Positions 56,454-64,000 of a stretch of DNA of 64,000 nucleotides are shown here, piece by piece. Position numbers and translations under genes: made by a program. Each line of letters begins with the position of its first letter. Position 1 is the first letter of the stretch. This DNA is from Kangiella profundi (lineage in GTDB: Bacteria > Pseudomonadota > Gammaproteobacteria > Enterobacterales > Kangiellaceae): contig NZ_CP025120.1 in assembly GCF_002838765.1 (NCBI RefSeq), positions 1,860,001-1,924,000 of the forward strand. Direction: 5' to 3'. Under the pieces are notes generated by a model, which had not been told where the DNA came from, searched no databases, and worked only from the letters and a program-made list of their open reading frames with translations.

Positions 56454-57848
56454 ATGCAACAACAGTTACGACCTATTGCTTTATTTTTCGGGCCGGCACT
56501 CGCTGCTCTGGTTTACTTTTTAATGAGTAGCTCTGGCTTTACCCATCCAGCTTCAATTACTGCAGCAATTGCTTCACTCTGCGCAATCTGGTGGATTTTT
56601 GAGCCTATCCCCATTCCGGCAACGTCCTTAATCCCTATCGCTGCCTTTCCCGCATTCGATGTCCTCAGTGCCAAACAGGTTGCTGAAGCCTATGGACATT
56701 GGCTCATTCTGTTATTGATGGGTGGTTTTATCTTATCAACGGCTCTGGAAAAGAGCGGAACTCATAAAAGGCTTGCGCTGGGCATGATCCGATTAGTAGG
56801 CTCACATTCGGAAAAACGGATTGTGTTTGGCTTTATGGTTGCCAGCGCTGCTTTAAGCATGTGGATTTCAAACACCGCCACCACATTAATGCTACTACCC
56901 GTTGCAATGGCCATCATCCAGTGTGGGCCTGACAATGAGAACACCCGAAAATTTGCCATAGCCCTGTTACTCGGTCTTGGTTATGCCGCCAATATTGGCG
57001 GTGTTGGAACTCCGATTGGCACACCACCGAATCTGCTATTTATGAACTTCTACGCGCAAGCGACCGGGGAAGTCATCAGCTTTATCGACTGGATGATGTG
57101 GGCTCTGCCCATTGTAATTTTGTTTGTGCCTCTTATGTGGTTATGGCTAACTCGTAAACTAAAGGCACATCAGAGCTATGATCTGCCACCAGTAGGTAAG
57201 TGGCGTCCCGAAGAAAAGCGTACCATGGCAGTGTTTACAGTGGTCGCCCTACTTTGGATTTTACGGACCGGCCCATTTGGTGGTTGGAGCGAATTGCTTG
57301 GGCTTGAACACGCAAACGATGCCTCAGTTGCTCTGCTTGGGGTTATAGCCATGTTTATGATCCCTAATGGAAAAGGCTGCAAGCTTCTGGACTGGGAGAC
57401 AGCCAACAGGATTCCGTGGGGAGTGCTGTTACTATTTGCTGGTGGAATTGCCATCGCATCCGCGTTTACTGCATCAGGACTGAGCGAAATTATAGGTAAC
57501 TCAATGGGCTTCCTGACGAATTTACCGCCTCTTTTATTGATAGTCTCAATTTGCCTGATCGTTACCTTTATTACCGAGCTGACCAGCAACACAGCAACTG
57601 CAGCATTACTGATGCCGATACTGGCCGCAGCAGGCGTTGCAGCGGATATGGACCCTGCAATCCTGATGTTCCCAGCAGCAATTAGCGCCAGTTGTGCCTT
57701 TATGCTGCCCGTTGCCACAGGCCCCAATGCTGTAATATTTTCCAGCAACAAACTCAGTGTCGAACTGATGGTTAGAAATGGTTTTATTTTGAATCTGATT
57801 GGCGCAGGGATCATTACCCTTGTGGTTTATTTCCTGGTCGGTCATTAG
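56454..57848 (+). CDS. DASS/SLC13-family sodium:dicarboxylate (anion) symporter
   Basis: This 464-residue inner-membrane transporter has about 11-12 hydrophobic segments. The two family substrate/sodium signatures are clear: SNTATTLMLLPVAMAI and ELTSNTATAALLMPILAAAG, both with the SNT motif. GTPIGTPPNLLFMNF and LPVATGPNAVIFSS are also present. Family members take up C4-dicarboxylates or sulfate with Na+. It lies 40 bases after the small single-TM gene and ends at a bidirectional terminator. Confidence 0.92.
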   Translation: MQQQLRPIALFFGPALAALVYFLMSSSGFTHPASITAAIASLCAIWWIFEPIPIPATSLIPIAAFPAFDVLSAKQVAEAYGHWLILLLMGGFILSTALEKSGTHKRLALGMIRLVGSHSEKRIVFGFMVASAALSMWISNTATTLMLLPVAMAIIQCGPDNENTRKFAIALLLGLGYAANIGGVGTPIGTPPNLLFMNFYAQATGEVISFIDWMMWALPIVILFVPLMWLWLTRKLKAHQSYDLPPVGKWRPEEKRTMAVFTVVALLWILRTGPFGGWSELLGLEHANDASVALLGVIAMFMIPNGKGCKLLDWETANRIPWGVLLLFAGGIAIASAFTASGLSEIIGNSMGFLTNLPPLLLIVSICLIVTFITELTSNTATAALLMPILAAAGVAADMDPAILMFPAAISASCAFMLPVATGPNAVIFSSNKLSVELMVRNGFILNLIGAGIITLVVYFLVGH

Positions 57849-57856
57849 TCATTCAC

Positions 57857-57889
57857 AAAAAAAAAACGGACTTGCAGTCCGTTTTTTTT
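57857..57889. terminator. Bidirectional rho-independent terminator
   Basis: A run of ten A residues, CGGACT, loop TGC, AGTCCG and eight T residues form a short stem with poly-A/poly-T flanks. It serves the plus-strand transporter gene and the minus-strand enoyl-CoA hydratase gene. Confidence 0.92.
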
Positions 57890-57904
57890 ATGCGCGCCTT
57901 GCAA

Positions 57905-58645
57905 CTACTTCTCTAAAAACTTTTTGAAAATAGCCTTGGCCTCGTCACTTTTCAATAACTCAGAAAAACTTCTGGCTTCTCGCTCAATGGCCTGTCCTAC
58001 CATGCTAGCATTTGAACGAATGAGTTGGCGACTGACCTGTAATGCATGTGCTGGTTTTCTTGCCAGTTTTTCAGCTTTTTCCTGCGCAAACTGCCAATAG
58101 TTCTCTGCTTCGACAATATCGTTAATAACACCTAATTCTTTTGCTTTTGCAGCATCAAACGGTTCGGCGAGTAATAGTAACTCCGCTGCTCTGACATAAC
58201 CAATTTGACGTGGCAACAAATAACTGGAACCAGCTTCAGGACACAGACCTAGGTCAACAAAAGGTAAACTGAAATACGTCTGTTCAGTGGCATAGACCAA
58301 ATCACAATGCAGTAAGAAAGTGGTGCCAATGCCAACTGCGGGTCCAGAAACTGCAGCTACAATAGGTTTGTTAAAACTGTAAAGTTCTTTTAGAAACGAC
58401 AATACCGGACTGCCGCTATCGAGGACCGGTTGTTCAAGGAAGTCCGCAATGTCATTACCAGCACAGAAACAATCCTTAGCCCCTTTAAATAGCACTACAT
58501 GGATATCTGAATTGGACTTTGCTTCAGCAAACTCTTTAGTTAATGCCGTATACATATCTGACGTTAAGGCGTTCTTTTTATCGGTTCTGCTCAACTCGAT
58601 ATGCAATACTTTATTTTCAATATGGCTTGATACAAATTCTGACAT
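57905..58645 (-). CDS. Enoyl-CoA hydratase/isomerase family protein
   Basis: From ATG 58645, one base after the dnaQ stop and with GGAAGGA upstream, this gives 246 residues; an in-frame start 10 codons earlier lies inside dnaQ. The crotonase fold shows LSRTDKKNALTSDMY, FKGAKDCFCAGNDIADF (oxyanion hole), GPAVGIGTTFLLHCDLVYA and PFVDLGLCPEAGSSYLLPRQIG. The conserved second catalytic Glu pattern appears as PEAGSS. Likely a hydratase or isomerase of fatty acyl-CoA degradation; the exact substrate is unknown. It is translationally linked to dnaQ. Confidence 0.88.
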   Translation of the reverse strand: MSEFVSSHIENKVLHIELSRTDKKNALTSDMYTALTKEFAEAKSNSDIHVVLFKGAKDCFCAGNDIADFLEQPVLDSGSPVLSFLKELYSFNKPIVAAVSGPAVGIGTTFLLHCDLVYATEQTYFSLPFVDLGLCPEAGSSYLLPRQIGYVRAAELLLLAEPFDAAKAKELGVINDIVEAENYWQFAQEKAEKLARKPAHALQVSRQLIRSNASMVGQAIEREARSFSELLKSDEAKAIFKKFLEK

Positions 58646-58646
58646 T

Positions 58647-59348
58647 CTATCCTTCCTGTTGATTCCAGATGGCATTATTAAGTGACTCCAGTTTCTTCAA
58701 GTGCGCCTCAGCTTCTTGTTCGCTGGCTTTTATGACTTTCAGTGGCTGTCGGTTGCTGGAAATACGTCGAATGGTTGTTTCTGTGGCTTGTTGATTTGCT
58801 GCGCTCTGACGTCCCAAGGTTAGGCTAGTTTGACCGCCGGTCATTCTCAAATAAACATCGGCCAGAATTTCAGAATCCAGCAATGCGCCGTGTAGCTCAC
58901 GATGACTATTATCAATATCATAGCGCTTACACAGAGCATCCAGGCTGTTTCGCTGGCCCGGATGCATTTGTCTAGCTAAAACCAACGTATCCAGCACCGT
59001 ACAATAATCGGAAAGTTTCCCTTTGCTGCTATCAAGCAAATTTAGCTCATGATCCAAAAAACCGACGTCAAAGGGAGCGTTGTGAATAACCAGCTCAGCG
59101 CCTTCGATAAACTCGAGAAACTCATCAACAACATCAACAAACCTTGGTTTATCAGCCAGGAATTCGTTAGTGATGCCATGAACCTCAATGGCGCCTTCAT
59201 CAATCTCTCGATCAGGCTGTAGATATTGATGATAGTGATTACCAGTAAATTTTCGGTTAACAAGTTCGACACAACCAATCTCAATAATTCGATGGCCATC
59301 TGAGGGTTCAAGACCCGTTGTTTCTGTATCTAATACGATCTGTCTCAT
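58647..59348 (-). CDS. dnaQ: DNA polymerase III subunit epsilon
   Basis: This 233-residue 3'-5' proofreading exonuclease pairs with DnaE. ExoI motif IVLDTETTGLEP has the catalytic Asp and Glu, ExoII is VIHNAPFDVGFLDHEL, and ExoIII is HRELHGALLDSEILADVYLRMTGGQ with the His and Asp. The C-terminal tail after ~190 binds the polymerase. It follows rnhA by 17 bases; in E. coli the two genes are divergent neighbours, while here they run in the same direction. Confidence 0.97.
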   Translation of the reverse strand: MRQIVLDTETTGLEPSDGHRIIEIGCVELVNRKFTGNHYHQYLQPDREIDEGAIEVHGITNEFLADKPRFVDVVDEFLEFIEGAELVIHNAPFDVGFLDHELNLLDSSKGKLSDYCTVLDTLVLARQMHPGQRNSLDALCKRYDIDNSHRELHGALLDSEILADVYLRMTGGQTSLTLGRQSAANQQATETTIRRISSNRQPLKVIKASEQEAEAHLKKLESLNNAIWNQQEG

Positions 59349-59365
59349 ATCGGTAATTTTCTCGA

Positions 59366-59815
59366 TTATACGCCTGCTGTTCGCAGTACTTTTTCGACGC
59401 CTTTATTGGCCAGCTCATCGGCAATTTCATTTTCTGCATGACCACTGTGCCCTTTGACCCAGTGCCAGCTGACCTGATGTCGTGCCACCTGCTGATCCAG
59501 TTCCTGCCATAAATCCTGATTCTTGACCGGCTTTTTGTTAGCAGTCTTCCAACCTTTGGCTTTCCAGTTTTCCAGCCACTGGTTAATACCATTTTTGACA
59601 TAGACCGAGTCGGTAGTCAGTTCAACCTGACATTTACCTTTTAAAGCCTTCAAAGCCTCAATTGCAGCCATCAGCTCCATTCGATTATTGGTCGTATTTA
59701 ACTCACCACCAAACAGATGCTTCTCATGCTTACCATAGCGCAACAGGGCGCCCCATCCGCCAGGGCCGGGATTGCCCTTACAGGCACCGTCTGTATAAAT
59801 TTCTACTTTTTTCAC
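59366..59815 (-). CDS. rnhA: Ribonuclease HI
   Basis: This 149-residue enzyme cleaves RNA in RNA-DNA hybrids. [23 protein letters not shown] holds the first catalytic Asp, [15 protein letters not shown] the Glu, [11 protein letters not shown] the second Asp, and [22 protein letters not shown] the His and last Asp. The length matches E. coli RNase HI. It lies 12 bases after the methyltransferase gene and before dnaQ. Confidence 0.98.
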   Translation of the reverse strand: MKKVEIYTDGACKGNPGPGGWGALLRYGKHEKHLFGGELNTTNNRMELMAAIEALKALKGKCQVELTTDSVYVKNGINQWLENWKAKGWKTANKKPVKNQDLWQELDQQVARHQVSWHWVKGHSGHAENEIADELANKGVEKVLRTAGV

Positions 59816-59827
59816 AAATTCGTTCTT

Positions 59828-60547
59828 CTAGTTGTTTACTTGATCAAGTTGTTTCGTTGATATGTTTGCCAATTTGCCAGCCATTGCTACCGACAGATTT
59901 TCTTCCAGCGGCCTGATAGGTGTCATTGTAGAGACCTTTTTCTGCACCTTTACCATATAAGCTATCGGTGCGGACATCCAGGCCTTACTCATCTGGCTTT
60001 TGCGTTGGAAACTTTTAAAGCCTCTCCACCATGGGCAGCCAATGGTTTCGACTTCTATTGTTTTAAAACCCAGCAAATTGAACCAATCCGTATAACGACT
60101 CAGTGTATATCGATGAAGCGGCAAGTTACGTCGCTTATGTGCCAGTCGCAATCTACCCTGCCAGTACCAAGGATTATCCGGAGCGTAAATTAGAGCATAT
60201 AAATACCCTTGGGGAGCCAGGCTGCGATGTATCTCCCCAAGTAAAACGCTTGGATTTTCGGTGTACTCAAGCGCATGACTGATAACCACACTTTGCAGGG
60301 AGTCAGTCATAAACGGCAATTGTTCTGGGTCAGCCTCGACACAATGTTCAAGGCTTTTGCCCAGTCTAATTTCCTGCTCAAAGACATTATCAGGAAGACT
60401 TAGGCATTGAGTCAGACTGTCAAGGGTTAACAAATAACCGCCATGATATTCTTCCAGATGACTTTGTAACCACTCCTGCCAGATGTAACGAATCCGATTA
60501 CCAGCAGGTAATTCTGGCCAACTGAGTTCAGACAGTTTTATCGTCAT
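59828..60547 (-). CDS. YafS-like class I SAM-dependent methyltransferase
   Basis: From ATG 60547 this gives 239 residues (MTIKLSELSWPELPAGNRIRYIWQEWLQ); an in-frame start 34 codons earlier would overlap gloB on the other strand and has poor coding character. The fold shows VISHALEYTENPSVLLGEIHRSLAPQGYLYALIY (post-II to III region) and DPEQLPFMTDSLQSVV. The glycine-rich SAM loop is weak. A methyltransferase of this kind (YafS) sits between gloB and rnhA in E. coli. Its substrate is unknown. Confidence 0.82.
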   Translation of the reverse strand: MTIKLSELSWPELPAGNRIRYIWQEWLQSHLEEYHGGYLLTLDSLTQCLSLPDNVFEQEIRLGKSLEHCVEADPEQLPFMTDSLQSVVISHALEYTENPSVLLGEIHRSLAPQGYLYALIYAPDNPWYWQGRLRLAHKRRNLPLHRYTLSRYTDWFNLLGFKTIEVETIGCPWWRGFKSFQRKSQMSKAWMSAPIAYMVKVQKKVSTMTPIRPLEENLSVAMAGKLANISTKQLDQVNN

Positions 60548-60635
60548 AGTTATTTCATCTTTAATGAGGACTGGACAAGGCAAGTTGCCAGTCACTGGTC
60601 GGTTATGTACATTAGAGGTCATGCTAACCCGACAA

Positions 60636-61436
60636 ATGGACTCAAGCAAGCCAGTGCGTATTATTCCTTTGAAAGCCTTCAGTGATAACTATATCTGGGT
60701 GATATTTTCTCCCGATGGTAAACAGGTATCAGTCGTTGACCCTGGAGATAGCCACCCAGTTATAGAGTTTCTTGAAGAGAACGACCTCAAACTCAACAGT
60801 ATTCTCATCACTCACTATCATAATGACCATATTGGCGGTGTTCAAAAACTTAAAGACCGCTATCACTGCCATGTATATGCCTCTACACATGATAATTTAA
60901 GCTTTACCGATACGGAGCTTGATGAAGGCGACCATATCAGCTTGTTTGGTGATGCGTATCAGTTTTCCATCCTTCGTCTACCCGGCCATACCATGGGGCA
61001 TATCGGCTACTATGGACAAAATCTTGATGGTCAGAACCTGATATTTTGTGGCGATACTCTATTTAGAGCAGGTTGTGGCCGAATGTTTGAGGGAACTCCC
61101 GAGATTTTTTACCACACTCTTCAGAAACTGGCGAAGCTTCCTGCCAATACTCTGGTTTACTGTACCCATGAATATACTTTGGCCAATATTGCATTCGCCA
61201 AAACCGTGGAGCCAAACAACACTGAGCTGTTAAATCTTGAAGAAAAGTGCGTGCAATTAAGGGAAAAGAATCTGGAAACCTTGCCGTCTACCATTGAAAG
61301 TGAACTGAATACCAACCCCTTTTTACGTTGCTCGCAAGCGACTGTGATACAGGCCGCAGAAAAGGCAACCCTTAAAAGTCTCTCTGATCCTGTGGAAACT
61401 TTTGCTACAATCAGACAACTAAAAGATAATTTTTAA
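60636..61436 (+). CDS. gloB: Hydroxyacylglutathione hydrolase (glyoxalase II)
   Basis: From ATG 60636 this gives 266 residues; ATG 60621 (five codons earlier, AGAGG only two bases before it) is possible. IIPLKAFSDNYIWVIF is the family start. The metallo-beta-lactamase motif appears as ITHYHNDHIGG, with LPGHTMGHIGYY, IFCGDTLFRAGCGRMFEG and YCTHEYTLANIAFA supplying further metal and substrate residues. It hydrolyses S-lactoylglutathione to lactate and glutathione in methylglyoxal removal. It diverges from the methyltransferase gene and precedes mltD by nine bases. Confidence 0.95.
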   Translation: MDSSKPVRIIPLKAFSDNYIWVIFSPDGKQVSVVDPGDSHPVIEFLEENDLKLNSILITHYHNDHIGGVQKLKDRYHCHVYASTHDNLSFTDTELDEGDHISLFGDAYQFSILRLPGHTMGHIGYYGQNLDGQNLIFCGDTLFRAGCGRMFEGTPEIFYHTLQKLAKLPANTLVYCTHEYTLANIAFAKTVEPNNTELLNLEEKCVQLREKNLETLPSTIESELNTNPFLRCSQATVIQAAEKATLKSLSDPVETFATIRQLKDNF

Positions 61437-61445
61437 TAAATATAA

Positions 61446-62996
61446 ATGCCTATGAAGCGCTTGCTATTGATAAGTTGTTTGGGTTTAACAGCCTGTAGTA
61501 CCCTTGTAAAACAAGAAGATACAGTCAATGACCCTCGTTTTAATAATCCTCAAACGGCCGAGGATGGAAGTCCGTTGCCCGCTCCTGAGCTGGATAACGA
61601 CAATCCATTAATACTGTCAGATTCAGAGGTTCCACCTTTTGTTCCCAACTTATGGGAACACCTGGCCGGCGAACAAAGTTTTGCCAATGTCCAGCACCCA
61701 CGAATTGATGCCTTTAGAGAACAATACCTTAAGAGCCCGCATCTGCTGCTGAAGCGCGCAGATAAAGCTGCGCCGTACCTCTACTACATCATTACCGAGC
61801 TTGAAAACCGAAATATGCCGGTCGAGCTAGCTTTTACCCCTATGGTAGAAAGCAATTTCGATCCTCTGGCACACTCGGTCGTTCAGGCTGCTGGAATGTG
61901 GCAGTTTATGCCTAAAACGGCGAAGGGCTTTGGTATCACAATCGATGAATGGTACGACGGCCGCCGTGACATTGTAGCCTCTACCCATGCCGCACTAGAT
62001 TACTATCAGTACCTAAACAAAATGTTTGATGGCGACTGGTTACTGACTGTTGCCGCCTACAACGTAGGCCCGGGTAATGTGATGAAAGCCATACGTGCCA
62101 ATAAGCGCCAAGGCAAGCCAACCGACTACTGGTCTCTTAAACTACCAAAAGAAACCATGCGCCATATACCAAAGTGGTTGGCATTGTCGGATATTTTCCT
62201 GAATGCACCTAAATATCAGGTAGATTTACCCTTAATCGATAATCAGCCGGCCTTTGTAGAGGTAGAAGTTGATGCTCCTGCAAACTTAATGGAGCTGGCA
62301 AAAATTGCACAAATAGACAAAGATACTTTTTATCGTCTGAACCCTGCCTACAACCGTCTATTTGTTCCTGAGCACCATAAAAAGGCAACTATTCTGGTTC
62401 CGGTTGAGACGGTCGATCATTTCAATCAGGGACTTTTAGAGATAGATCCCAAACAGTTGATGGCTTCTGTCAGCTACAAGGTCAAATCCGGTGATAACTT
62501 GAGCGTCATTGCCAAGAGGCATAATACTTCGGTTAAAACCATCAAGCAGCTGAACGGCCTAAAGTCGGATTTTCTTAAAATCGGTCAAGAATTAAAAATG
62601 CCTGGCATTATCAATGCTACTGAGTATGAGAAAAACTTCTTTGCAACATTAAGCAAAAACCAGCAGCGTCGTCGCTACCAGGTATACAACGTCCGCTCCG
62701 GTGATAGTCTGTGGACTATTGCCAAAAAGTTTGGCGTTAGCACCCGGCAACTTGCTAACTGGAATGGTATTGCTCAAAACAGCACCATTCGTATCGGGCA
62801 GAAGTTAAAAGTATGGCCTCGCGGTTATGCCAACTATGCATCAAACAAAAGCTCATACCAGGTCAAAAGTGGAGATTCGTTATACACCATTGCTCGACGC
62901 TTCAACGTCAAGGTCAGTGATTTAACCAAGTGGAATGGCTTAAAAAATGCATCATTAATCAAACCAGGACAGACGCTGACAATTTACAGCAAATAG
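61446..62996 (+). CDS. mltD: Membrane-bound lytic murein transglycosylase D
   Basis: This 516-residue lipoprotein has lipobox LTAC (Cys17). The SLT domain (~110-240) contains PMVESNFDPLAHSVVQAAGMWQFMPKTAKGFG with the catalytic Glu, and VAAYNVGPGN. Three LysM peptidoglycan-binding repeats follow, beginning YKVKSGDNLSVIAKRHNTS, VRSGDSLWTIAKKFGVS and YQVKSGDSLYTIARRFNVK. E. coli MltD has two LysM repeats, so a third here is a modest expansion. It cuts glycan strands in the periplasm. gloB-mltD adjacency is conserved. Confidence 0.95.
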   Translation: MPMKRLLLISCLGLTACSTLVKQEDTVNDPRFNNPQTAEDGSPLPAPELDNDNPLILSDSEVPPFVPNLWEHLAGEQSFANVQHPRIDAFREQYLKSPHLLLKRADKAAPYLYYIITELENRNMPVELAFTPMVESNFDPLAHSVVQAAGMWQFMPKTAKGFGITIDEWYDGRRDIVASTHAALDYYQYLNKMFDGDWLLTVAAYNVGPGNVMKAIRANKRQGKPTDYWSLKLPKETMRHIPKWLALSDIFLNAPKYQVDLPLIDNQPAFVEVEVDAPANLMELAKIAQIDKDTFYRLNPAYNRLFVPEHHKKATILVPVETVDHFNQGLLEIDPKQLMASVSYKVKSGDNLSVIAKRHNTSVKTIKQLNGLKSDFLKIGQELKMPGIINATEYEKNFFATLSKNQQRRRYQVYNVRSGDSLWTIAKKFGVSTRQLANWNGIAQNSTIRIGQKLKVWPRGYANYASNKSSYQVKSGDSLYTIARRFNVKVSDLTKWNGLKNASLIKPGQTLTIYSK

Positions 62997-63042
62997 TTAA
63001 GCAGTCTTATAGAAGAGTTATTACAGATTGACTGGTAGATAT

Positions 63043-63070
63043 AAAAAAGGGGCTTACTAGCCCCTTTTTT
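63043..63070. terminator. Bidirectional rho-independent terminator
   Basis: AAAAAAGGGGC, loop TTACTA and GCCCCTTTTTT form a stem flanked by A and T runs between convergent mltD and the ABC permease gene. Confidence 0.93.
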
Positions 63071-63093
63071 ATTATCCACCGAAACAGTTTCTA

Positions 63094-64000
63094 TTAACTT
63101 CTAAATAGAACCTTTTCCTTCTTGAAGAATACCGTTGTCCAGTAAAGCAAACCACCAGCTAATACCGCAGTTGATATCAACAGAATGGTAATCAAACCGT
63201 AATCAACCGTACCCTTAATCAAGTCTTTCATTGCCAGTGCAACATTGGTTACCGGAATCATGGCAGTTTTAACATTGAGCTCCATACCCGGAACAAATGC
63301 CACAATTACTGGCATAAAGCCAATCATAAAGATAGGCGACATATAGGCCTGAGCCTCTTTCATGTTCTTGGCATAAATTGATGCGCTAAGCATGATGGAG
63401 GCAAATATGCTGGTTAACGGCACCAATAAAACTGCAACTAACAACAGATCAAGACTCGAGATATTCGAAAGGAAATCCAGACCTCCCCCGGACTGCTTTC
63501 CTGTCAAACTATCAGGATCAGCAGCTACTGATGAGTCCATGGCAAAGAAGCTAAATATCCAAACCCAGAACAGGTAACTGAGCAACGTCACCACCACCGT
63601 AAAGAAACTCGCAGTAAAGATAACGCCGAACTTGGCCATTACGATTTGTCCTTTAGACATAGGTGTCAGCAATAATGTCTCCAGCGTTCCACGTTCTTTT
63701 TCACCGACGCCTAATTCAAGTGCTGGATACATGGCTCCGGAAACTGCCAATGCAATCAATAAATAGGCAAGCAATGGACCTGCAAACTCACCCGTTTTTT
63801 CACGCTGAGAGGCGAAGTTATTTTCTTCAATCAGGATAGGCTTATTAAAGGCTTTAACGTTGTCGGTGGTTAAATTAAAGTTGCGGCCCAACTCCATTCT
63901 CTGTGTATTATTAAAAGCATCCACCACATCATCAACCCGCTTACCTAAAATATTATCCAGTCTGGTTGATTCTTTAGAATATACTTTTAAGACTTCCTGC
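63094..64000 (-). CDS. ABC-2 type permease, NatB-like, C-terminal part
   Basis: The minus-strand frame runs open from the window edge to a stop at 63094, giving the last ~302 residues. After a long extracytoplasmic segment (RMELGRNFNLTTDNVKAFNKPILIEENNFASQ) come six membrane helices with the permease motif GVGEKERGTLETLLLTPMSKGQIVMAKF. This arrangement is that of NatB/YhaP-type sodium or drug export permeases, which need an ATPase partner, probably encoded beyond the window. An internal GTG at 63927 is not considered the true start. Confidence 0.85.
   Translation of the reverse strand, partial: QEVLKVYSKESTRLDNILGKRVDDVVDAFNNTQRMELGRNFNLTTDNVKAFNKPILIEENNFASQREKTGEFAGPLLAYLLIALAVSGAMYPALELGVGEKERGTLETLLLTPMSKGQIVMAKFGVIFTASFFTVVVTLLSYLFWVWIFSFFAMDSSVAADPDSLTGKQSGGGLDFLSNISSLDLLLVAVLLVPLTSIFASIMLSASIYAKNMKEAQAYMSPIFMIGFMPVIVAFVPGMELNVKTAMIPVTNVALAMKDLIKGTVDYGLITILLISTAVLAGGLLYWTTVFFKKEKVLFRS

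Noticed and set aside
57176-57814. Long minus-strand open frame (212 codons) opposite the DASS transporter gene
   Set aside because: It is antisense to a strongly supported transporter, its translation has no recognisable motif, and it has no ribosome binding site.
1-64000. CRISPR arrays, tRNA or rRNA genes, insertion sequences, prophage
   Set aside because: Looked for by eye on both strands; no regularly spaced repeats, cloverleaf-like sequences, transposase or phage structural proteins were seen.

Overview
The window looks like a core chromosomal segment of a moderately low-GC (mid-40s percent by eye) gammaproteobacterium. Gene content and order fit a marine, Kangiella-like organism, which is an inference from gene order and protein character. 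Its backbone is the conserved gammaproteobacterial run glnD-map / rpsB-tsf-pyrH-frr-uppS-cdsA-dxr-rseP-bamA-skp-lpxD-fabZ-lpxA-lpxB-rnhB-dnaE, plus accA-tilS and dnaQ-rnhA-methyltransferase / gloB-mltD. No tRNA, rRNA, CRISPR array, transposase or phage gene was seen.

Layout. 0-9.2 kb: the 5' part of aspS, an OlsF-like two-domain acyltransferase, a divergent second dapE, an S8 peptidase without a signal peptide, an exported amidohydrolase and a small lipoprotein. 9.2-14.2 kb: proS heading a very tightly spaced row (lytic transglycosylase, patatin, adenosylhomocysteinase-like protein, AT-rich small gene). 14.2-16.4 kb: accA-tilS on the minus strand. 16.4-28.4 kb: an accessory block between accA and dnaE. 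It holds alkylation repair (ada-alkA fusion, ogt), a 48-residue DUF2256 protein, two secreted Cys/Asp-rich MopE-type proteins behind a perfect palindrome, lipoproteins, a CrtO-like/MAPEG/reductase row, a HEPN-like protein beside a broken gene, and a membrane-tethered XRE regulator.

28.4-46.9 kb: one long minus-strand run for translation (rpsB, tsf, frr), UMP kinase, phospholipid, isoprenoid and undecaprenyl precursors, outer-membrane protein assembly (rseP, bamA, skp), lipid A synthesis (lpxD, fabZ, lpxA, lpxB), rnhB and dnaE. Several cistrons overlap, including two GTGA overlaps. A near-consensus promoter with a GC-rich discriminator and a ~160-nt leader precede rpsB. 47-49.3 kb: five small genes lie between rpsB and map, which are close divergent neighbours in many relatives.

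49.4-57.9 kb: map, glnD, dapD, an ArsC/YffB-family protein, dapE, an M15 carboxypeptidase, a small membrane protein and a DASS anion transporter, so nitrogen sensing and lysine/peptidoglycan precursor synthesis sit together. 57.9-64 kb: enoyl-CoA hydratase, dnaQ, rnhA and a methyltransferase diverge from gloB and mltD, and the window ends inside a NatB-like ABC permease gene. I see no unambiguous new defence or mobile system. The best candidates for something unusual are the palindrome-controlled secreted pair (18.8-20.1 kb), the HEPN/broken-gene locus (26.2-27.3 kb) and the degenerate adenosylhomocysteinase-like gene in the proS row.
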